Position numbers and translations under genes: made by a program
Part shown: positions 40,130 through 49,200 of the stretch, piece by piece
How positions within the stretch are numbered: position 1 is the first letter of the stretch
How the letters are laid out: every line of letters begins with the position of its first letter
Notes under the pieces: model-generated
Told to the model about the DNA's origin: nothing
Seen by the model: the letters and a program-made list of their open reading frames with translations, nothing else
Database searches by the model: none
Source: Deltaproteobacteria bacterium
GTDB taxonomy: Bacteria > Myxococcota_A > UBA9160 > UBA4427
Length of the DNA: 64,000 nt
Assembly (NCBI GenBank): GCA_019310385.1
Contig: JAFDEK010000001.1
Coordinates: 1-64,000, forward strand
Direction of reading: 5' to 3'

Positions 40130-41320
40130 CTAACGCGGCAGTCCCAGCACCCGCGTGCTGATGATGTTCCGCTGCACCTCGGAGGTGCCGGCGTAGATCG
40201 TGGCGGCGCGGGACCAGAGCATCTCGTAGGCCCAGTAGCCGTCATCCACCGCGCTGGGGTCGCCCTCGGGCACCATGGCGCTCGGGCCGAGGATGTCGAG
40301 GGCCGCGTTCTTGACGCGTTGGTCGAGCTCGCTCCAGAAGACCTTGAGGGTGGAGCCTTCGGGCCCGGGGACGCCGGTCTCCTCCAGCACCTGGGCGTTC
40401 CGGTAGACCGACATGCGCATGATCATGGCCTCGCTCGCGAAGGCGGCGAGCTTCTGGCGCACCAGGGGATCGTCGGCCGCCGTCTTGCCCTCGCCGCGCG
40501 GGCTGCGTTTCGCGGCTTCGATGAGCAGCTCCACGTCGGCGGCCAGGCGGGCGTGCTGGGAGGAGGAGCCGCGCTCCACCGCCAGGGTCGTCATCACGAT
40601 GTCCCAGCCCTTGCCGATCTCACCCACCACGTTCTCGACGGGCACCCGCACGTCGTCGAAGAAGACCTCGTTGAACCACTGGTGCCCGGTCATCTCGATG
40701 AGGGGCCGGATGCTGATGCCGGGACTCTTCATGTCGACCAGCAGGAAGCTGAGGCCCTTGTGCCGGGCGGCCTCGGGGTCGCTGCGTACGACCAGAATGC
40801 ACCAGTCCGCTTGCTGGGCGAAGCTGGTCCAGGTCTTCTGTCCGTTGACCACGATCTCGTCGCCCACCACCTCGCCCCGGGTGCGCAGGCTCGCCAGGTC
40901 GGAGCCGGCGTTGGGCTCCGAGAAGCCCTGGCACCAGACCTCCTCGCCCTTCAGGATGGGCTGGAGGAAGCGCTCCTTCTGCCACTCGGCCCCCTCTGCG
41001 ATGAGGGTCGGACCCACGAGGCTGGTTCCCACCGACATGCTGATCTGATTGGGCCCGCGGGCTCGCGTGTACTCTTCGTTGTAGATCAGGCTCTCGACGA
41101 TCCCGATGCCGCGGCCGCCGTACTCCGCGGGCCAGTCGAGTCCCGCCCAGCCGCCGTCGTAGAGCGCGCGCTGCCACTGCCGTAGAAAGGCGACCTCCTC
41201 GGCGGGGGTCCGGGGCTTCTCGAAGCCCGGCCTTCCCCAGCCCTCGGGCAGGTTGGCCTCCAGCCAGCTGCGGGCCTCCTGGCGGAAGCTCGCCTCTTCG
41301 GGACTATCACGCAGATCCAT
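40130..41320 (-). CDS. Acyl-CoA dehydrogenase
   Basis: WCQGFSEPNAGSDLASLRTRGE, VNGQKTWTSFAQQADW, AGTSEVQRNIISTRVLGLPR. Confidence 0.94.
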   Translation of the reverse strand: MDLRDSPEEASFRQEARSWLEANLPEGWGRPGFEKPRTPAEEVAFLRQWQRALYDGGWAGLDWPAEYGGRGIGIVESLIYNEEYTRARGPNQISMSVGTSLVGPTLIAEGAEWQKERFLQPILKGEEVWCQGFSEPNAGSDLASLRTRGEVVGDEIVVNGQKTWTSFAQQADWCILVVRSDPEAARHKGLSFLLVDMKSPGISIRPLIEMTGHQWFNEVFFDDVRVPVENVVGEIGKGWDIVMTTLAVERGSSSQHARLAADVELLIEAAKRSPRGEGKTAADDPLVRQKLAAFASEAMIMRMSVYRNAQVLEETGVPGPEGSTLKVFWSELDQRVKNAALDILGPSAMVPEGDPSAVDDGYWAYEMLWSRAATIYAGTSEVQRNIISTRVLGLPR

Positions 41321-41387
41321 CCCACTCACTCCTCGTCGCGGGCGGGAGACCCCGCCGAAGATCACTCGCCCCGCTCGCCGCGGCCCC

Positions 41388-42632
41388 TCACACCACGACC
41401 TCTGCGTCCACCAACGCGTCGATCTCCGCGCTGCTGAGGCCGAGGACCCCGCCGAGAATCTCGCGGTTGTGTTCGCCCATGAGAGGCGCCGGCCTCGTGT
41501 ACGTTCCTTCGGAGCCCGCGATGCGGAAGCCCGAGCGCTCGAAGGCCAGCTCGCCCAGGCTCGGGTGCTCCAGCCTCACGAAGTGCTCCCGGTGTGCGAG
41601 CTGCGGGTCGCGCAAGAGATCGGCGTCGTTCTGCACCACCCCCGCCTCGACACCCGCCGCCTGCAAGCGCTCCATCAGCTCGTAGGCGTCGAAGCCGGCG
41701 CTCCAGGCGGCAAGCTTTTCGTCGAGCTCCCCTTGATTCGCAATGCGGGCCCCGGCATCCATGAAGCGGGGCGAGCCGGTCCAGTCGGGCTCTCCCATGA
41801 CCCCGACCAGCGCGTCCCAGGCACACTCGTCCAGGACCGCAATGGCGATCCAACGGTCATCGCCACTGCAGGGATAGACGCCGTGGGGCGCTGCAAACTC
41901 GTCGCGGTTCTCCCGGCGGGTTTCGATCTCGCCGTTGGCGCTGTAGCGCACCACCGCCTGAGAAAGGCTGTAGACGCCGGTCTCGATCTGGGAGAGGTCG
42001 ATGTACTGCCCGCGCCCGCTGTGTCTTCGCTCGAGCAACGCGGCCGCGATGGCGACGGCGACGTAACGCGGCGCCAGGGAGTCGGTGATGGTCGCGTAGG
42101 GTCCGTGGGCCTCGCGCCGCGGGTCTCCGGTCAGATGATTGAAGCCCGCGATCGCGGCCCCCTGCCCCCCGAAGCCCGGGTAGGACTTCTGGGGCCCCGT
42201 CTGCCCGAAGAGGCAGCCGCTCACCATGATGAGGTCCTCGCGCTCGGCTCGCAGGCTCTCGTAAGCGAGGCCCCAGCGCTCCATGACGCCCGGCGCAAAG
42301 TTCTCCGACACCACGTCGCACCAGCGCGCCAGGCGCTTCACCAGGGCGACCGCCTCGGGCTTCTTCATGTCGAGGGTGATGCTGAGCTTCTCGGGATTCA
42401 GCAGGGCGAACATGGGCGCCTTGTCGAGGATGCCGGGCTCGTCGCGGTTGCTCGCCGTCACGTGGAGCAGGCGAAGGAAGTCCGGCCGCTTCGCGGACTC
42501 GATCCGCAGCACCGTGGCACCCTGCTCGGCGAAGTAGCGGGTGGCCACGGGCCCCGCTGCGCCCGCGCCGAGCTCGAGGATCTTGAGCCCGCGGTAGATG
42601 CCGCCCTGCTCTTTCGCCCCCGAGCCGCCCAC
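41388..42632 (-). CDS. CaiB/BaiF family CoA transferase
   Basis: ILELGAGAAGPVATRYFAEQGATVLRIES, ENFAPGVMERWGL; GTG start at 42632. Confidence 0.9.
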   Translation of the reverse strand: MGGSGAKEQGGIYRGLKILELGAGAAGPVATRYFAEQGATVLRIESAKRPDFLRLLHVTASNRDEPGILDKAPMFALLNPEKLSITLDMKKPEAVALVKRLARWCDVVSENFAPGVMERWGLAYESLRAEREDLIMVSGCLFGQTGPQKSYPGFGGQGAAIAGFNHLTGDPRREAHGPYATITDSLAPRYVAVAIAAALLERRHSGRGQYIDLSQIETGVYSLSQAVVRYSANGEIETRRENRDEFAAPHGVYPCSGDDRWIAIAVLDECAWDALVGVMGEPDWTGSPRFMDAGARIANQGELDEKLAAWSAGFDAYELMERLQAAGVEAGVVQNDADLLRDPQLAHREHFVRLEHPSLGELAFERSGFRIAGSEGTYTRPAPLMGEHNREILGGVLGLSSAEIDALVDAEVVV

Positions 42633-42633
42633 T

Positions 42634-43854
42634 CTAGATAACCCCCTCACGAGCCAGACGCTCGAGCTCCCGGGCGTCGAGGCCGAGCTCGCCGAAGATC
42701 TCCCCGTTGTGCTCACCCACCCGCGGAGCGGGCCAGCGGATCCCGATGCGGCCCAGGCCCGCGCGGGCGAAGAAGTCGGGATGCTCGATGGAGGCGCCGA
42801 GCTCGGGGTATTCGAGGGTTACGAAGAGCTCGCGCTCGCGCAGCTGCGGCTGCTCGAGGATCTCCCGCGCGTCGTTGCAGGGCGCCAGCAGGATGCGCCG
42901 CGCGAGGGCTTCGTCGTAGAGCTCACGCATGCTGCGAAAGCGGAAGAAGCCGCCGAAGGCCTCCTCGAGGCGCGCGAGCTCCTCGTCGCTGGCCGTGATG
43001 TGGCTGTACTGCTGCCAGTCGTAGTCGCGCAGCCAGTCCGGCGCAGCGCCGCACTCCGCCATGTACTCCACGGTCGCGACCAGGTTGGGGATGCGGCTCG
43101 GCCCCCCCCGCAGCCCGAAGGAGACGTAGCCGTCCTTCGTAGGCCAGATCTCCCTGGTTCGCCCCATGTAGGCGCCAGCGCGCTTGCCCAGCCTTCCGCT
43201 GAGGGCGTGCTGGCCGGGCCCCGAGATCAGCGTGGCGAGCTGGCACTCGTGCATGGAGACGTCCACGTAGTCGCCGCGCCCCGTCTCCTCCCGGGCGTAC
43301 AGGGCCATCAAGATGCCGAGCACGGCCTCGGGAGCAGCGTGGTAGGTGGAGGTCGGCATGCTGCAGCGCAGGGGAGGCCGCGCTGCATCGCCGGTCATGG
43401 CCTGGTTGCCCCCCATGGCGACGATCACGAGATCGTGCCCCTCGTAGGCGGCATAGGGTCCGTCCTGGCCGAAGGGCGTCATGGCGCACATCACCAGGCC
43501 GGCGTTCTCTTCCCGCAGGCTCTCGAAACCGAGGCCGCAACGCTCCAGGGCCCCGGGCTCGAAGCTCTCGAGAACCACGTCGCTGCCCGCGCTCAGCCTG
43601 CGGAAGATCTCCCGGCCCTCCCGGCTTTCGAGCTCGAGGGTGATGCCGCGTTTGCTGGTGTTGAGAGCCATCCAGGGCAGGCTGCGCTCGCGACCCGGCT
43701 CGGCGTGCAGGAAGGGACCGCGCCCACGGCTCGGGTCGCCGTCCGGCGGCTCGACCTTGATTACGTCCGCGCCGAGATCGCCCAGGATCTTACCGGCCAG
43801 GAAGCCCCGCTCGTCGCTGAGGTCCAGGACACGAAGCCGCGAGAGCGCATCCAT
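42634..43854 (-). CDS. CaiB/BaiF family CoA transferase
   Basis: VLDLSDERGFLAGKILGDLGADVIKVEPPDGDPSR, ESFEPGALERCGLGFESL. Confidence 0.92.
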   Translation of the reverse strand: MDALSRLRVLDLSDERGFLAGKILGDLGADVIKVEPPDGDPSRGRGPFLHAEPGRERSLPWMALNTSKRGITLELESREGREIFRRLSAGSDVVLESFEPGALERCGLGFESLREENAGLVMCAMTPFGQDGPYAAYEGHDLVIVAMGGNQAMTGDAARPPLRCSMPTSTYHAAPEAVLGILMALYAREETGRGDYVDVSMHECQLATLISGPGQHALSGRLGKRAGAYMGRTREIWPTKDGYVSFGLRGGPSRIPNLVATVEYMAECGAAPDWLRDYDWQQYSHITASDEELARLEEAFGGFFRFRSMRELYDEALARRILLAPCNDAREILEQPQLRERELFVTLEYPELGASIEHPDFFARAGLGRIGIRWPAPRVGEHNGEIFGELGLDARELERLAREGVI

Positions 43855-43885
43855 GACGGGTCTCGCCTCCCTCGAGCGGGCCGCT

Positions 43886-43946
43886 CGCAAGCGCCATCGC
43901 AAGCACCATCCGCAAGCACTATCGCAAGCACTATCGCAAGCACAAT
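43886..43946. repeat. 12-bp x5 tandem repeat (CGCAAGCACYAT)
   Basis: CGCAAGCGCCAT/CGCAAGCACCATC/CGCAAGCACTAT/CGCAAGCACTAT/CGCAAGCACAAT in the divergent intergenic region. Confidence 0.95.
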
Positions 43947-43954
43947 GGGCGAAG

Positions 43955-43969
43955 TTAACACTTCGTCAG
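43955..43969. promoter_or_regulatory. Weaker candidate copy of the shared operator (TTAA-N5-CGTCAG)
   Basis: Reverse complement CTGACG-N5-TTAA; overlaps the inverted repeat CGAAGT-TAAC-ACTTCG at 43950-43965. Confidence 0.3.
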
Positions 43970-44036
43970 CTTTCTTCACGCGGCGCGGCGTTCGCGTCCG
44001 GCGGCGTGGTAATCTCGGCCGGGGAGGCGTCCTTCC

Positions 44037-44822
44037 ATGCGGACTCCGGAGCTCTTCGATCTCACGGGCAAGCGGGCCCTGGTCACCGGCGGTGGACGCG
44101 GCCTCGGCCGCCACATCGCCATCGGCCTCGCTGAGGCCGGCGCCGAGGTGCTGGTTGCATCCCGCAAGCTCGAGGCTTGCGAGGCCGTGGCCCGGGAGAT
44201 CTGCGAGGCGGGCGGCAAGGCCAGCGCCCACGAGGCCGACATCGCCGAGCCGAGCTCCGTGGATGATCTGGTGGAAACCGCCTTCGCCGGCGGTGCAAAG
44301 CTGGACATCCTGGTGAACAACGCTGCCCGGGTGTGGGCGGCGCCCATCCTCGACTACACCCTCGAAGCCTGGGACAAGGTCTTCGACCTCAACGTGCGCG
44401 GGCTCTTCCACCTCTCCCGTCTGGTCGCCAGGCAGATGAAGGAGATCGGCGGAGGCGCGATCCTCCACATCAGCTCCATCTCGGCCTTTCGCGGCGCGCC
44501 CGATGCCGAGCAGCCCGTGGTGGCCTACAACGCGAGCAAGGGAGCGGTGACCTCCCTCACCATCGACATGGCGGTGAAGCTGGCGCCCTTCGGCATCCGC
44601 GTCAACGCCATCGCGCCGGGGCCCTTCATGACCGACATGATGGACCCCATCAGCCACGACGAGGAGAAGCTCGCGGCCTACGACGCCCAGCGCCCCCTCG
44701 GCCGCTCGGGTCGCGCCGACGACATCAAGGGCGCCGCCGTGTTCCTGGTGAGCCCGGCCGCAGCCTACGTGACCGGACAGACTCTCATCGTCGATGGCGG
44801 GACTATGACGGTCGGTGCATGA
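44037..44822 (+). CDS. SDR family oxidoreductase
   Basis: TGGGRGLGRHIAIGLAEAGAEV, NNAARVW, YNASKGAV, GQTLIVDGGTMTVGA. Confidence 0.94.
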   Translation: MRTPELFDLTGKRALVTGGGRGLGRHIAIGLAEAGAEVLVASRKLEACEAVAREICEAGGKASAHEADIAEPSSVDDLVETAFAGGAKLDILVNNAARVWAAPILDYTLEAWDKVFDLNVRGLFHLSRLVARQMKEIGGGAILHISSISAFRGAPDAEQPVVAYNASKGAVTSLTIDMAVKLAPFGIRVNAIAPGPFMTDMMDPISHDEEKLAAYDAQRPLGRSGRADDIKGAAVFLVSPAAAYVTGQTLIVDGGTMTVGA

Positions 44823-44870
44823 CCGTCGGCGCATGACAGACGGTGCATGACGGTAGGTGCGTGAGCGTCG
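44805..44870. repeat. 14-bp repeat (ATGACGGTCGGTGC, about 4.7 copies) spanning the SDR stop codon
   Basis: ATGACGGTCGGTGC/ATGACCGTCGGCGC/ATGACAGACGGTGC/ATGACGGTAGGTGC/GTGAGCGTCG. Confidence 0.95.
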
Positions 44871-44898
44871 CCGTACAGGGCGGCGGTGCGGGCACCGC

Positions 44899-46590
44899 TC
44901 AAGTGACGGCGTAGCGGTGACCTTCGATCTCCGCGCCCTCGGCCTCGAGGCGCGCCAGGGCAGCGTCGCGCAGAGGGCCCACCTGCACCTTCTGGGTTCC
45001 GGTGTACTGGAGATCGCCGGCCGAGAAGAAGAGCACCCTGCGCGGCACCTTGTAGACGGCCAGCTGGCCGCGCAGGAAGCCGCGGAGCTCCTGGGCGTCG
45101 AGCTCGGTGTCGGCCGCGGGCACGACGCACAGGACGATCACCTCGCCCAGCACCGGGTGGGGGACCCCGACCGCGAGCGCGGTCTTGATGTCCGCACGCG
45201 AGGCGAGTGCGTTCTCGATCTCGAGGGGCGAGACGTTCGCGCCTCCCGTCTTGATCAGATTCGACAGGCGACCCTTCCAGTGGAGGTAGCCAGCGGAATC
45301 CATGAAGCCGCCGTCCTGGGTGCGGAAGAAGCCCTCCGCGTCGAGAAAGTGCTCGGGCTCCAGCTTGTAGTAGCCCCGCATGAAGGTGACACCCTTGACG
45401 GCGAGTTCACCCGATTCGCCCGGCGCCACGGGCTGCCCGCTCTCGACGTCCACGATGCGCAGCTGCATGCCGGGTAGGGGCTTGCCGCTGGTCTGGGCAC
45501 GCAGCTCCGCGGGCGTCCAGGACGGGAGGGACGAGGCCAGGGTGAAGGTCTCGCTCATCCCGTAGGATCCGTAGGTCCCCCAGACGTCTTCCTCGATGCC
45601 CGCCAGAGCCGCCATGGGCGAGGCGAACTCCACCTTGCGCAGCCTGCTCAGGTCTCGACCGGCCGCGCTGGGATGCTCGGCCAGGGCCTTCTCCTGGTGG
45701 GGCCAGGCGTGCAGGGTGGTGACCTTCTCCCCCTCCATGCGATCGAGGGCCCGCTCGGGGTCGAAGATCTCCAGGGTATGCAGACGCGCGCCGGCCGCGA
45801 GAGAGGCGCCCAGGGACATCGCCATCCCCGCCGTCCAGAAGAAGGGCTGCGCAGTAAAGACGACATCATCGGCGCTGAGCGCCATGTCCTCCGCGAAGCG
45901 CCAGCTCTGGATGACGGGCGCACGCTGCAGGTGCAGGATGCCCTTGGGATGGGCGGTGGTTCCGGAGGTGTAGATGATGACCGCGTCGTCGGCCGGCGTG
46001 ATCTCCTCACCCACGGCATCGAGGAGCTCGTCCGAGACGTCGTCGCCCAGGGCGAGAAGTCCCTCCAGGTCGTCGATGCCCGGGGGTCGCCCGTCCTTTG
46101 CGAGGCTCCAGGCCACCACCCTCCGCAGCTGGGGCAGTGCGGGGCAGCGAAGCCGGCCCGGGTTGCCTCGAGCCAGCTCGGGATGAGCCGAGGCCAGATC
46201 GTCCAGAAAGGCATGCTTGCCCAGCTGCTTCTGCATGAGCAGCAGCGAAGCGTCGCTGTGGCGCAGCATGTAGTCGAGCTCGCCTGGCGTCGCGAAGGTG
46301 TTGATCGGAACGAGGACGGCACCCGTCAGAGAGACCCCGAAGGCCGCGACGGCCCACTCGGGCCCGTTGGCCATGAGCAGCGCAACCCGGCTTCCCTTGC
46401 CCACCCCCGCACCCACGAGGCCCCGCGCGAGGGCACGGGCGCGCGCTTCGAGCTGCGTGAAGCTCAGCTGGGAGCTTTCCCCGCTGATCGCCGTACGCTC
46501 GCCGTGGAGCCGGGCCACGTCCGCCAGAAAGCGCGGCAGGGTGAGGCGCCGCGAATCGGGCTGCAGGCGAAGTCCGAGGGGATCACTCAC
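44899..46590 (-). CDS. AMP-binding CoA ligase
   Basis: IYTSGTTAHPKGILH, YGMSETFTLAS, KTGGANVSPLEIENAL; GTG start at 46590. Confidence 0.92.
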   Translation of the reverse strand: MSDPLGLRLQPDSRRLTLPRFLADVARLHGERTAISGESSQLSFTQLEARARALARGLVGAGVGKGSRVALLMANGPEWAVAAFGVSLTGAVLVPINTFATPGELDYMLRHSDASLLLMQKQLGKHAFLDDLASAHPELARGNPGRLRCPALPQLRRVVAWSLAKDGRPPGIDDLEGLLALGDDVSDELLDAVGEEITPADDAVIIYTSGTTAHPKGILHLQRAPVIQSWRFAEDMALSADDVVFTAQPFFWTAGMAMSLGASLAAGARLHTLEIFDPERALDRMEGEKVTTLHAWPHQEKALAEHPSAAGRDLSRLRKVEFASPMAALAGIEEDVWGTYGSYGMSETFTLASSLPSWTPAELRAQTSGKPLPGMQLRIVDVESGQPVAPGESGELAVKGVTFMRGYYKLEPEHFLDAEGFFRTQDGGFMDSAGYLHWKGRLSNLIKTGGANVSPLEIENALASRADIKTALAVGVPHPVLGEVIVLCVVPAADTELDAQELRGFLRGQLAVYKVPRRVLFFSAGDLQYTGTQKVQVGPLRDAALARLEAEGAEIEGHRYAVT

Positions 46591-46724
46591 GGCTGTCTAC
46601 CTGGCTGGCTCACGGCTGTCTACCTGGCTGGCTCACGGCTGTTTACCTGGATGGCTCACGGCTCTCTACCTGGATGGCTCACGGCTGTCTCAAGGCTGTT
46701 GACCTGGATGGCTCAAGGCTGTGC
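46586..46724. repeat. 23-bp tandem array (about 5.5 copies) between MaoC stop and ligase start
   Basis: CTCACGGCTGTCTACCTGGCTGG units at 46586, 46609, 46632, 46655, 46678 (expanded), 46712; copies 1 and 2 exact. Confidence 0.97.
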
Positions 46725-47906
46725 CGGGAGATTCTCGGTAGGCAGCTTCACCTTCGCGACGCCCGAGGCCAGCACGTCTTCGTTCTGGTTCGTCATGACC
46801 ACCTTCACCGAGGCAACCGGCTGTCCGGAAGGATGGTCGTGGTGCATCTCGATCACCTCGCCGTCGAGCAGGGTGAGGTCACCCGTCATGGCGGGCGAGC
46901 GGTAGGACATGTTGCTGTGGAGCACCTCGCCCCACTCGCCGCACCAGTTGGTGATGTAGTCGAGAATCCACGCCCCCATGGAGGCCCCGTAGCCGTAGCC
47001 CCGGGGCAGCCCGATCAGCTGGGCGTACTCCTGCTGCACGTGGCCGCGAGAGGGCCCGTGGTAGAGGCCGTCGCCCAGGCTGGGGTCCACCTTGGCGCCT
47101 TCGAGGTCCCGGGACATCTCGGGCAGCCAGCCCGCCTGCATGAGGGAGTTGGGACCGCCGTCGTCGCGAAAGGCCGACCATACGCTCATCAGAAAGGCGC
47201 GCCACTCGGTGGTGAAGCTCGCGATGCTGTGGGGGCCGATGGGGCGGGTCGGCAGCTTTTCGCCCACGTTCACGAAGAGGCGCCGGTCGTGCCCCAGGTC
47301 CAGATAGGAGCGGAAGTACTCCCAGCGCTGCTGCTCGATCTTTTCGAGCTGCTGCTCGGTCCAGACCGGATCCTGGTCCTCGGTGAACTGCTCTCGCTTG
47401 CGCGCCTCCTCGGCGAGGTAGCGGATGGAGGTCGAGCGCTGCTTGCAGACGATCTCGCCGCGCTGGTTCACGTAGGTGGTGTCGCCGCGGGAGAACATGG
47501 TGGGCCCCGCGAACTTGGTCTGGGTGACCTTGTAGTCGAAGAGCATGCGGTCCCGGGTAATGCAATCGCCCGGCTCCATGCGAGGGCCGAAGAACCACCA
47601 CTCGTCGCCCCCGAAGAGCATGTGGGTGCCGGGGATGGTGCCCTGGATGGCGGGCGCGGCGCCGTGGCTGTCGTCGGTGCACACCGCAAAGGACTGGGGC
47701 GCGATCAGCCGGCCGAAGCGACTCTCGGCCGCGAAGGCGTCGTCGTAGTAGAGCGGGTTCGGGTTCTGCATGCCCTGGGACCAGCGGCGGATGTCGTTTG
47801 CCGCGACCGGGTCCTTGAGCTGGCCGCCACCAAGGGGGACGCCGACCCAGGGATCCACATAGCTGGCGTCGAACTCGATCTCGCTGCCGTCGGGGGCTGC
47901 GCTCAT
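46713..47906 (-). CDS. MaoC-like hydratase with FAS1-like dehydratase N-terminal domain
   Basis: IRRWSQGMQNPNPLYYDDAFA, FGGDEWWFFGPRMEPGDCITRDRML and a second hot-dog-like C-terminal half. Confidence 0.8.
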   Translation of the reverse strand: MSAAPDGSEIEFDASYVDPWVGVPLGGGQLKDPVAANDIRRWSQGMQNPNPLYYDDAFAAESRFGRLIAPQSFAVCTDDSHGAAPAIQGTIPGTHMLFGGDEWWFFGPRMEPGDCITRDRMLFDYKVTQTKFAGPTMFSRGDTTYVNQRGEIVCKQRSTSIRYLAEEARKREQFTEDQDPVWTEQQLEKIEQQRWEYFRSYLDLGHDRRLFVNVGEKLPTRPIGPHSIASFTTEWRAFLMSVWSAFRDDGGPNSLMQAGWLPEMSRDLEGAKVDPSLGDGLYHGPSRGHVQQEYAQLIGLPRGYGYGASMGAWILDYITNWCGEWGEVLHSNMSYRSPAMTGDLTLLDGEVIEMHHDHPSGQPVASVKVVMTNQNEDVLASGVAKVKLPTENLPAQP

Positions 47907-47943
47907 GGGGCTGATCTCCTGGCTGGATGCTCTACCGGAGTAT

Positions 47944-47963
47944 TTGACGATGCGTCAGATTCG
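47944..47963. promoter_or_regulatory. Candidate operator TTGA-N5-CGTCAGATTCG (same element as 38936-38955, inverted)
   Basis: Upstream of the MaoC gene; full context TTGACGATGCGTCAGATTCGTCAA has three TTGACG/CGTCAA-like half-sites. Confidence 0.5.
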
Positions 47964-48033
47964 TCAAGTCCCCTCCCGGGGACGGCTCCGGGCCCCTTCC
48001 GAGCCAGCGCGGAGGGGCGTGGACGAGCGGCGC

Positions 48034-49200
48034 TCAGCTGCGCCCCCCGAGCCCGAGGCCCTGCCTGGCCACGACGCCGCGCATGATTTCCGAGGTGCCG
48101 CCGCCGATGGTCTCCCACATGCTCTGACGCCAGAGCAGATCGGGCCGGCCCCCGTCCACCAGCGCTTCGGGACCGCCGAAGTCGAGCACGGCCCGCGCGA
48201 TCTCCTGACACACCACCGTGTGGATGACTTTGTTGGCCGCCGCCTCCACCATGGCGGGGGCGCCTCGCTGCATGGCATCGAGGACCCGCAGACCGTACAT
48301 CTCCACCTCGAGCACCCTTACCGCGAGCTCGCTGAGGCGCCGACGCACCAGGGGATCGCCCGTGAGCCCGGCCTCGCCCACCCAGCGAATCATCTCTTCG
48401 AGGTCGCGGCGCACGCGACCGGGCGGGAACTGGATGTGGCGCTCGTCCGCCAGCGCCTCGCCCATGATCGTCCAGGCTCCGTCCTCGGGTCCGACCCGGT
48501 TCTCCACGGGTACCTTCACCGCATCCAGGTGCACCTCGTTGAGCTGATCGCCGTCGAGGGTCGGGAGCGGCGAGACCGTGACCCCGGGCGCGTGGATGTC
48601 GGCGATGAGCAGGGTGGTTCCGCGCCCGCGGCTCTCCTGGCTTCCGGTGCGCACCAGGAGCCATAGATAGTCCATGTCCTGAGCGTAGGACTGCCAGCAC
48701 TTCTGACCCGAGACCACGTAGTTGTCGCCCACGTAGTTGTCGCCCGCGGAGTTGTCGCCCGCGTAGTTGTCGCCCACGCGCTCGGCGCGCACGCGCACGC
48801 TGCCCAGGTCCGAGCCCGCCTCGGGCTCCGAATAGGCCAGGGAGAAGTGCAGCTCCCCCTTTGCGATGGGGGGCAACCACTTCGCCTTCTGCTCCTCACT
48901 GCCGTAGCGGATGATGGAGCGCGCCACGATCCCGGCGCTGAGGGGGTTGCGAGCCGCGCGCGCGTAGGCGACCTCGTCCCACAGGATGTACTCGTATGCG
49001 GGCCCTCTGGACAGTCCACCGTACTCCTCGGGCCACGCCAGGGCGAGCCAGCCCCGCTCCCCCATGGCACAGAAGAGCTCCCTCACCTGCTTCCAGCGCT
49101 GACCCTGGCAGAAGAAGCCGTCGAGCTCGCGGTAGTCCTCGAGGAACTCCCGCACCTCGCAGCGGAAGGCCTCCTCTGCGTCGGAGAAGCGCACCCTCAC
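48034..49200 (-). CDS. Acyl-CoA dehydrogenase with in-frame pentapeptide expansion
   Basis: SLAYSEPEAGSDLGSVRVRAERVGDNYAGDNSAGDNYVGDNYVVSGQKCWQSYAQD, GTSEIMRGVVARQGLGLG. Confidence 0.92.
   Translation of the reverse strand: MRVRFSDAEEAFRCEVREFLEDYRELDGFFCQGQRWKQVRELFCAMGERGWLALAWPEEYGGLSRGPAYEYILWDEVAYARAARNPLSAGIVARSIIRYGSEEQKAKWLPPIAKGELHFSLAYSEPEAGSDLGSVRVRAERVGDNYAGDNSAGDNYVGDNYVVSGQKCWQSYAQDMDYLWLLVRTGSQESRGRGTTLLIADIHAPGVTVSPLPTLDGDQLNEVHLDAVKVPVENRVGPEDGAWTIMGEALADERHIQFPPGRVRRDLEEMIRWVGEAGLTGDPLVRRRLSELAVRVLEVEMYGLRVLDAMQRGAPAMVEAAANKVIHTVVCQEIARAVLDFGGPEALVDGGRPDLLWRQSMWETIGGGTSEIMRGVVARQGLGLGGRS
48716..48775. repeat. 15-bp x4 in-frame repeat in the acyl-CoA dehydrogenase
   Basis: ACGTAGTTGTCGCCC x2, GCGGAGTTGTCGCCC, GCGTAGTTGTCGCCC. 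Confidence 0.97.

Noticed and set aside
46586-46724. Possible CRISPR array
   Set aside because: 23-bp units are contiguous with no unique spacers; no cas genes in the window. It is a simple tandem array.
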